The translations under genes were made by a program, and so were the position numbers. Below, one piece after another: positions 6,218-10,469 of a stretch of 10,469 nt of DNA; position 1 is the first letter of the stretch, and each line of letters starts with the position of its first letter. The stretch lies in assembly GCA_026786045.1 (NCBI GenBank), contig JAJAYV010000076.1:1-10469 (forward strand). The letters are read 5' to 3'. Below the pieces are notes generated by a model, which saw only the letters and a program-made list of their open reading frames with translations, did not search any database and was not told the DNA's origin. Source of the DNA: Frankiaceae bacterium (GTDB lineage: Bacteria; Actinomycetota; Actinomycetes; Mycobacteriales; SCTD01).

Positions 6218-7057
6218 CTAGTGCTCCGGCTCGAGCGAGCCGGCCAGGTAGACCGCGGTGAGGAGGGTGAAGATGTAGGCCTGCAGGGCCGAGACCAGCA
6301 CCTCGAAGAAGGTGAAGACGATCGCCCCGAGGAACGAGCCGAGGCCGAAGAACGCCGTCCACCAGCGCCCGTCCTGGTAGCCCAGGAACAGGTAGGTGCT
6401 GGCGCTGAAGAACAGCCCCAGGATCAGGTGGCCGGCGATCATGTTGGCGAGCAGGCGGATGAACAGCGTCACCGGCCGCAGGATGAAGGTCGACACCAGC
6501 TCGATCGGCGTCACCAGCAGGTAGATCGGCGTGGGGATGCCCGGCGGGAACAGCGAGCCCTTGATGTAGGGGCCGAGGCCCTGCGACTTCGCGCCCTGGT
6601 AGTTGTAGATGCCCCACGTGATCACGGCGAGTATCAGAGGCAGGGCCGCAAGGCCGTTGACCGGTAGGTTCAGGCCCGGGATCACCGCCGTGATGTTCAT
6701 CGCGAAGATGAAGAAGAACAGCGCCGTCAGGTACGGCGCGAAGCGGCGGCCGTGCTCCTTGCCGATGACCTCGTCGGCGATCTGGGTCCGGACGAACTCG
6801 GTGCCGGTCTCCAGGACGTTCTGCAGCCCGCGCGGGACGACCTGCGCGCGCCGGAAACCCAGGCCGAAGACCAGGCACAGCACGCCGGTCATCAGCAGCA
6901 TCATCAGGACGATGCGGTTGACGGCGAAGATGCCGGACCCGAACAGCGGGTCGTAGAAGAACTCCTCGATGCTCGGGGGCACGTAGCCGCCCGGCGGCGT
7001 CGAGACGGAGGCGAGGACGACCGTCTCCTCGTGGAGCACGGTGCTGGCGAGCGTCAT
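6218..7057 (-). CDS. atpB: F1Fo ATP synthase a subunit (AtpB)
   Basis: Subunit a of Fo, which forms the two proton half-channels next to the c-ring. The protein has 279 residues. It has an N-terminal extracytoplasmic stretch with FFYDPLFG at 33-40 and five or six membrane helices (about 47-69, 107-130, 138-152, then the long pair at about 190-225 and 235-272). The essential arginine is R201 in LFIRLLANM, equivalent to E. coli R210. Q259 in ALQAYIFTLLTAVYL corresponds to E. coli Q252. The E. coli E219/H245 pair appears swapped as H210/E252, a known alternative arrangement. The ATG overlaps the atpZ stop by four bases (ATGA). A Shine-Dalgarno-like AGGAGA lies rather far upstream (about 12 bases), so translation is probably coupled to atpZ. 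Confidence 0.98.
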   Translation of the reverse strand: MTLASTVLHEETVVLASVSTPPGGYVPPSIEEFFYDPLFGSGIFAVNRIVLMMLLMTGVLCLVFGLGFRRAQVVPRGLQNVLETGTEFVRTQIADEVIGKEHGRRFAPYLTALFFFIFAMNITAVIPGLNLPVNGLAALPLILAVITWGIYNYQGAKSQGLGPYIKGSLFPPGIPTPIYLLVTPIELVSTFILRPVTLFIRLLANMIAGHLILGLFFSASTYLFLGYQDGRWWTAFFGLGSFLGAIVFTFFEVLVSALQAYIFTLLTAVYLAGSLEPEH

Positions 7058-7320
7058 GAAGGCGCGTCGTCTCCTGTGTCTGTGCGGGCGGCGGGCGGAC
7101 TGCTGTGCGACGGTCCCGTCGTCGTCTCGGGGGGCTTCGTCTTGACGTACACGATGTAGAAGGAGGTCACGAACCCGACCACGACGCCGATCGGCAGGAA
7201 GGCCGAGGTGTCTGCGAGCCGGTCGACGCCGTAGCCGATCGCGCCCCAGACCGCAGGGCCGCCGACGAGCGTCGAGATGAGTCCCCAGACCTGGCTCTCA
7301 CCCTCGTGCCCGGCGCTCAT
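7054..7320 (-). CDS. atpZ: AtpZ-like small membrane protein (AtpZ/AtpI family)
   Basis: An 88-residue protein with two predicted membrane helices (about 15-35 and 42-59) and a Pro/Ser/Thr/Asp-rich, probably disordered tail from about residue 62. The segment GAIGYGVDRLADTSAFLPIG at 26-45 fits the AtpZ family pattern: a glycine-rich first helix ending in Gly-x-x-x-Asp, then a short loop with Pro before a second Gly-rich helix. Such proteins are encoded at the head of many atp operons. In an alkaliphilic Bacillus, AtpZ and AtpI have been linked to magnesium/calcium transport. The role here is inferred from family and position. The ATG at 7320 lacks a Shine-Dalgarno. The gene follows the AtpI-like gene by 54 bases and overlaps atpB by four. 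Confidence 0.8.
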   Translation of the reverse strand: MSAGHEGESQVWGLISTLVGGPAVWGAIGYGVDRLADTSAFLPIGVVVGFVTSFYIVYVKTKPPETTTGPSHSSPPAARTDTGDDAPS

Positions 7321-7330
7321 CGCGAGGAGA

Positions 7331-7359
7331 AACGTACCAGCCGGGGCAGCAGCCGTTCC
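7331..7359 (-). promoter_or_regulatory. Possible promoter just upstream of atpZ
   Basis: In the 54-base gap before atpZ the minus strand has GGAAC (7359-7355), then 18 bases, then TACGTT (7336-7331) preceded by TGG. TACGTT fits the actinobacterial TANNNT -10 pattern. It ends ten bases before the atpZ ATG, so a transcript would have almost no leader, in line with the missing Shine-Dalgarno. GGAAC is an ECF-type -35, but its distance to CGTT (20 bases) is longer than usual. The evidence is weak. Confidence 0.25.
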
Positions 7360-7374
7360 CCCGGGGTCGTCGGC

Positions 7375-7788
7375 TCAGCGGGGCTCGACGTAGGGGGCGC
7401 GGGTGCTGGTGACCACCCGCGCCTCGACCACGAGCGCCACCATCAGCCCGGTGATGGCGGCCAGGCCGAGCGCCCCCCGGCTGCTGCCGTCGACGTCGCG
7501 GACCACCGCCAGCACCGCGCCGACCAGGACGAGCTTGAGCAGGTAGGAGCCGAGCATCAGCCCGGCGAAGGCGGTCGCCGAGCGCCGGGCGCCCAGCTCG
7601 GCCGCGCCCCAGGTCAGCAGCAGCACGACGGCGGGCACCAGGCTGCCGAGCAAGGCGCCGACGACCCCCTCGCGCCCCTCGACCAGCAGCCCGGCCAGGA
7701 CGGCCACCGGGAGGAAGGCGGCCAGGGCAAGCAGCCCGGCTCGCGCGGCCTTCACCGGCCGGTCGGCCCAACCGCTCGGCTCGCTCAC
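7375..7788 (-). CDS. atpI: AtpI-like four-helix membrane protein at the head of the atp operon
   Basis: A 137-residue hydrophobic protein starting with GTG (VSEPSGWADRP). It has four predicted membrane helices at about 16-36, 42-62, 72-97 and 104-124 and a short tail ending YVEPR. Length, topology and position between wecA and the Fo genes match the AtpI family of actinobacteria, and I recall a similar YVEP ending in Streptomyces AtpI. AtpI in other bacteria helps c-ring assembly or stability and is often dispensable. Sequence conservation in this family is low, so the call rests partly on context. The GTG overlaps the wecA stop by four bases (GTGA), which argues against the longer open frame that continues upstream through wecA in another register. 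Confidence 0.75.
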   Translation of the reverse strand: MSEPSGWADRPVKAARAGLLALAAFLPVAVLAGLLVEGREGVVGALLGSLVPAVVLLLTWGAAELGARRSATAFAGLMLGSYLLKLVLVGAVLAVVRDVDGSSRGALGLAAITGLMVALVVEARVVTSTRAPYVEPR

Positions 7789-8912
7789 GCGCCGTCCCGG
7801 CGGGCGGCGCGCAGCCGGGGGACGCTCGAGACGACGAGCGCGATCGCGGCCAGCAGGCCGAGGGTGGCGAGCACGGGCAGGGGTCCTCCGGACATCGAGA
7901 CGGCGACCGCGCCGAAGCCGAGCAGCGCGGTCCAGAAGTACATGACCAGCACGGCGCGCGTGTGGCTGTGGCCGATCTCCATGAGCCGGTGGTGCAGGTG
8001 CTCCTTGTCCGGCGCGAAGGGCGAGCGTCCGGCGCGGGTGCGGCGCACGATCGCCAGCAGCAGGTCCACCACGGGCACGGCCAGCACCGCGAAGGGCAGC
8101 AGCAACGGCAGCAGCACCGGGAACGACGTCGACGCCGGTGCGCTGGCGAGGTTGGCGTAGCTGATCTGCCCGGTCAGGCTGATGACGGCCGCGGACAGCA
8201 TGAGGCCGATGAGCATCGAGCCGGCGTCGCCCATGAAGACGCGCGCCGGGTTGAAGTTGTGCGGCAGGAAGCCCAGGCAGGCGCCCGCCAGCACGACGGC
8301 GATGAGGGTGGGGGCGGTGATCCGGTCCTGGGCCACTCCCCCGGTGACCCCGCCGCTGGCCACGCCGTAGGAGAACGCGAAGAAGGCCAGCGCGGCGATC
8401 GCGCCGACGCCGGCGGCCAGCCCGTCGAGGCCGTCGACGAAGTTGATGGCGTTGACGGTCAGCAGCGTGATGCCGATGGTCAGGATCACGCTCTCCGGCC
8501 CGAGCGAGATCGCCCCGACCCCGGGCAGCGTGAGGATGAGCACCTGCAGGCCGAGCAGGACCATGACGCCGGCGGCCACGACCTGGCCGGCCAGCTTGGT
8601 GAGCGCGTCGATCCCCCAGCGGTCGTCGGCCGCACCGAGCGCGACGATGATCCCGCCGGCGACGACGGTGGCCTGCACGTCGGAGTACTGGAAGACGCGC
8701 GACAGCGCGGGCAGCGACCCGGCGACGAGGAAGCCCGCGCAGACCCCGGCGTACATCGCCAGGCCGCCCAGGCGCGGCGTCGGGATGGCGTGCACGTCCC
8801 GGTCGCGCGGCTCGGCCATGGCGCCGAAGCGGAGCGCGAAGCGGCGCGCGACGGGCGTCAGCAGGTAGGTGACGGCCGCGGCGACGCACAGGACGAGCAG
8901 GTACTCCCGCAC
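7785..8912 (-). CDS. wecA: WecA-type polyprenyl-phosphate sugar-1-phosphate transferase
   Basis: Integral membrane enzyme of the polyprenyl-phosphate N-acetylhexosamine-1-phosphate transferase family (MraY/WecA/TagO). It moves a sugar 1-phosphate, probably GlcNAc-1-P from UDP-GlcNAc, onto a polyprenyl phosphate to start a cell-envelope glycan. The 375-residue protein has about ten to eleven membrane helices. Family motifs are all present: a cytoplasmic loop with PTPRLGG (44-50), AADDRWG (94-100, D96/D97 for metal and substrate), NAINFVDGLDGLAAG (154-168), NPARVFMGDAGS (221-232) and the histidine motif EHLHHRL (304-310). In mycobacteria the gene next to the atp operon encodes WecA for arabinogalactan linker synthesis. 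Whether this organism makes arabinogalactan or another polymer is unknown. The GTG start lies nine bases after glyA without a clear Shine-Dalgarno; its stop overlaps atpI. Confidence 0.93.
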   Translation of the reverse strand: MREYLLVLCVAAAVTYLLTPVARRFALRFGAMAEPRDRDVHAIPTPRLGGLAMYAGVCAGFLVAGSLPALSRVFQYSDVQATVVAGGIIVALGAADDRWGIDALTKLAGQVVAAGVMVLLGLQVLILTLPGVGAISLGPESVILTIGITLLTVNAINFVDGLDGLAAGVGAIAALAFFAFSYGVASGGVTGGVAQDRITAPTLIAVVLAGACLGFLPHNFNPARVFMGDAGSMLIGLMLSAAVISLTGQISYANLASAPASTSFPVLLPLLLPFAVLAVPVVDLLLAIVRRTRAGRSPFAPDKEHLHHRLMEIGHSHTRAVLVMYFWTALLGFGAVAVSMSGGPLPVLATLGLLAAIALVVSSVPRLRAARRDGA

Positions 8913-8921
8913 GCGCGGACG

Positions 8922-10262
8922 CTAGCTGGGACTGGGGTTGTCGGTCGCCGTCGCCGCGCTGGTCGGAGCAGCCTTCTCCGCGCGCCCGGATTGCGTCGCG
9001 CCGGAGGCGCGCCCATAGGCAGGGTGAGCCGTGACGAGCTCGGTCACGCCCTCGCGCACGTCAGCGGCGGCGGAGCCGTCCTCGTCGCGGACCGCCCGGC
9101 CGATGAGCGAGCCGATCTCCTTCATGTCCGTCTCGGTCATCCCCTGCGTCGTGACGCTCGGGGTGCCGACGCGCACGCCGCTGGCGATCGAGGCCGGCTG
9201 CGGGTCGTACGGGATGGCGTTCTTGTTCAGGACGATGCCGGCGCGATCGCAGCGGGCCTCGGCGTCCTTGCCGCTGACGCCGATGCCCTGCAGGTCGAGC
9301 AGGGCGAGGTGGGTGTCGGTGCCGCCGGTGACCGGGCGCATGCCCTCGGCCGCGAGCGCCTCGGCGAGGGCCTGGGCGTTGGCGATGACCTGGCGCGTGT
9401 ACGCCTGGTACTCCGGCGTCATGCACTCCTTGAAGTTGACCGCCTTGGCGGCCACGGCATGCATGAGCGGCCCGCCCTGCATCATCGGGAAGACGGCCTT
9501 GTCGAGCTTCGCAGCGTGCTCGGCCTTGCAGACCATTGCGCCGCCTCGCGGGCCACGCAGCACCTTGTGGGTGGTGAAGGTGACGACGTCGGCGTACGGG
9601 ACCGGGCTCGGGATCGCCTTGCCGGCGACCAGGCCGATGAAGTGGGCGGCGTCGACCATGAAGACCGCGCCGACCTCGTCGGCGACCTCACGGAAGGCGG
9701 CGAAGTCGATCAGGCGCGGGATCGCCGAGCCACCCGCGATGATCATCTTGGGCTTGTGCTCGCGGGCGAGCGAGCGCATCTGGTCGTAGTCGATGTCCTC
9801 CGAGCCTTGGGCGACGCCGTAGTGCACGGCGTTGAACCACTTGCCGGAGAAGCTGACCTTCGTGCCGTGGGTGAGGTGGCCGCCGTGCGGCAGGGACATC
9901 GCCAGGACGGTGTCGCCGGGGTTTAGGAACGCCCCGTAGACCGCGAGGTTGGCGCTCGCGCCGGAGTGCGGCTGGAGGTTGGCGTGGTCGGCGCCGAACA
10001 GCTGCTTGGCACGGTCGATGCCGATCTGCTCGGCGACGTCGACGACCTCGCAGCCGCCGTAGTAGCGCTTGCCGGGGTAGCCCTCTGCGTACTTGTTCGA
10101 CAGCGTGCTGCCGAGCGCGGCGAGCACCGCCGGGCTGGTGAAGTTCTCGCTCGCGATGAGCTGCAGGCCGCCGCGCAGGCGCGTCAGCTCGTCGAGCACG
10201 ACGCCGGCGATCTCCGGGTCCTGCTGCTGGAGGGCGGCGAAGTCGGGTCCCCAGAACGTCAT
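8922..10262 (-). CDS. glyA: Serine hydroxymethyltransferase (GlyA)
   Basis: PLP-dependent cytosolic enzyme interconverting serine plus tetrahydrofolate with glycine plus methylene-tetrahydrofolate. The protein has 446 residues; E. coli GlyA has 417. Family segments seen are LIASENFTS (35-43), NKYAEGYPGKRYYGG (56-70), LQPHSGASAN (96-105), FMVDAAHFIGLVAG (201-214, D204 contacts the PLP ring nitrogen), the PLP lysine K233 in TFTTHKVLRGPRGG (228-241), and NKNAIPYDP (346-354). It differs from the common TTTTHKTLRGPRGG by Phe at 229 and Val at 234, and by DAAHFIGL in place of DMAHxAGL. Residues 418-446 are a low-complexity Ala/Ser/Thr-rich tail beyond the usual end. The ATG is supported by GAGAGG seven bases upstream. 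It lies 32 bases after the phosphatase gene. Confidence 0.97.
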   Translation of the reverse strand: MTFWGPDFAALQQQDPEIAGVVLDELTRLRGGLQLIASENFTSPAVLAALGSTLSNKYAEGYPGKRYYGGCEVVDVAEQIGIDRAKQLFGADHANLQPHSGASANLAVYGAFLNPGDTVLAMSLPHGGHLTHGTKVSFSGKWFNAVHYGVAQGSEDIDYDQMRSLAREHKPKMIIAGGSAIPRLIDFAAFREVADEVGAVFMVDAAHFIGLVAGKAIPSPVPYADVVTFTTHKVLRGPRGGAMVCKAEHAAKLDKAVFPMMQGGPLMHAVAAKAVNFKECMTPEYQAYTRQVIANAQALAEALAAEGMRPVTGGTDTHLALLDLQGIGVSGKDAEARCDRAGIVLNKNAIPYDPQPASIASGVRVGTPSVTTQGMTETDMKEIGSLIGRAVRDEDGSAAADVREGVTELVTAHPAYGRASGATQSGRAEKAAPTSAATATDNPSPS

Positions 10263-10269
10263 GGCGGTG

Positions 10270-10275
10270 CCTCTC
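10270..10275 (-). promoter_or_regulatory. Ribosome binding site of glyA
   Basis: The minus strand reads GAGAGG, CACCGCC, ATG, a good Shine-Dalgarno at seven-base spacing. It sets the glyA start at 10262. No promoter was recognised in the 32-base gap behind it. Confidence 0.7.
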
Positions 10276-10294
10276 GGTGTGGCGGGCGGCTCGA

Positions 10295-10469
10295 TCAGGA
10301 CTCTACGGCGGCGGCGATCAGGTCGAGCGGGCGCTGCAGGCTGTGCTGGACGAGCTGCGCGCAGACGGCGAAGGCGTGCTCCGGACCCTGGTAGGGGTCG
10401 GCGAGGTCATCGTCGCGCGGGGTCTCGGGCGGTACCAGCCCGCGGCGGGCGGCGGCGGCGCGGACCAGC
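10295..10469 (-). CDS. Low-molecular-weight protein-tyrosine phosphatase, C-terminal part (cut by window edge)
   Basis: The last 57 codons of a minus-strand gene end at a TGA (10297-10295). They include PETPRDDDLADPYQGPEHAF and finish RPLDLIAAAVES. The D-P-Y-x-G segment (10399-10385) is the general-acid loop of low-molecular-weight protein-tyrosine phosphatases, and the following helix AFAVCAQLVQHSLQ fits their last helix. The catalytic C-x5-R loop would lie upstream, outside the window, so activity cannot be checked. A phosphatase of this family next to glyA and wecA is a known arrangement in actinobacteria such as Streptomyces. The reading is too short for the start or exact substrate to be stated. 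Confidence 0.8.
   Translation of the reverse strand, partial: LVRAAAARRGLVPPETPRDDDLADPYQGPEHAFAVCAQLVQHSLQRPLDLIAAAVES

Noticed and set aside
7375..8889. A 504-codon frame running from wecA into the AtpI-like gene
   Set aside because: Only the segment from the GTG at 7788 is a plausible membrane protein. The earlier part is wecA read in the wrong frame.
7962..9926. A 654-codon open frame on the plus strand opposite glyA and wecA
   Set aside because: Its translation is dominated by Asp, Gly, Arg, His and Ala with no recognisable domain. It lies exactly antisense to two well-conserved genes. Long antisense frames are expected at this GC content.
1..10469. A defence system, mobile element, CRISPR array or novel multi-gene system
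   Set aside because: Every supported gene belongs to a well-known housekeeping cluster. There are no transposase-like frames, clustered repeats, tRNA or attachment-site signatures, and no shift in base composition was noticed.

Overview
The window is a very GC-rich (clearly above 65 percent) stretch in which every supported gene lies on the minus strand. It carries the complete F1Fo ATP synthase operon of a high-GC actinobacterium, plus the genes just upstream of it. Several points suggest Actinobacteria. The gene order is protein-tyrosine phosphatase, glyA, wecA, atpI, then the atp genes. GTG starts are frequent, the delta subunit is long (274 residues), the alpha subunit has a C-terminal extension, and the c-subunit glycine motif is G-P-G-I-G-I-G. 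It does not look mycobacterial: atpF and atpH are separate genes, and the gamma subunit lacks the extra loop known from mycobacteria. I cannot name the genus from sequence alone.

Layout in transcription order, from high to low coordinates: the C-terminal end of a low-molecular-weight protein-tyrosine phosphatase (10469-10295, cut by the window edge); glyA, serine hydroxymethyltransferase (10262-8922); a wecA-type polyprenyl-phosphate sugar-1-phosphate transferase (8912-7785); an AtpI-like four-helix membrane protein (7788-7375, GTGA overlap with wecA); an AtpZ-like two-helix membrane protein (7320-7054); atpB (a), atpE (c), atpF (b), atpH (delta), atpA (alpha), atpG (gamma), atpD (beta) and atpC (epsilon, ending at 16). 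The genes are packed tightly. There are four stop/start overlaps (wecA-atpI, atpZ-atpB, atpE-atpF, atpF-atpH), and no gap exceeds 69 bases. Gaps of 40-69 bases before atpE, atpA, atpD and atpC hold clear Shine-Dalgarno sequences. No stretch over 300 bases lacks a gene.

The subunits a, b and c form the proton-translocating membrane sector. Alpha, beta, gamma, delta and epsilon form the catalytic F1 head, stalk and stator connection. AtpI and AtpZ are small membrane proteins linked in other bacteria to c-ring assembly and/or divalent cation handling. WecA starts lipid-linked cell-envelope glycan synthesis and GlyA supplies glycine and one-carbon units, so the cluster joins growth-related anabolism to energy production.

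This is core housekeeping DNA. I found no mobile element, CRISPR array, RNA gene, phage or defence system. The points worth a second look are subunit-level: an internal duplication in delta, the alpha C-terminal extension without the mycobacterial gamma loop, an ATP-binding-type motif in epsilon, the co-occurrence of AtpI and AtpZ, divergence of the bedaquiline pocket, an unusual active-site segment in GlyA, and a possible near-leaderless promoter before atpZ.
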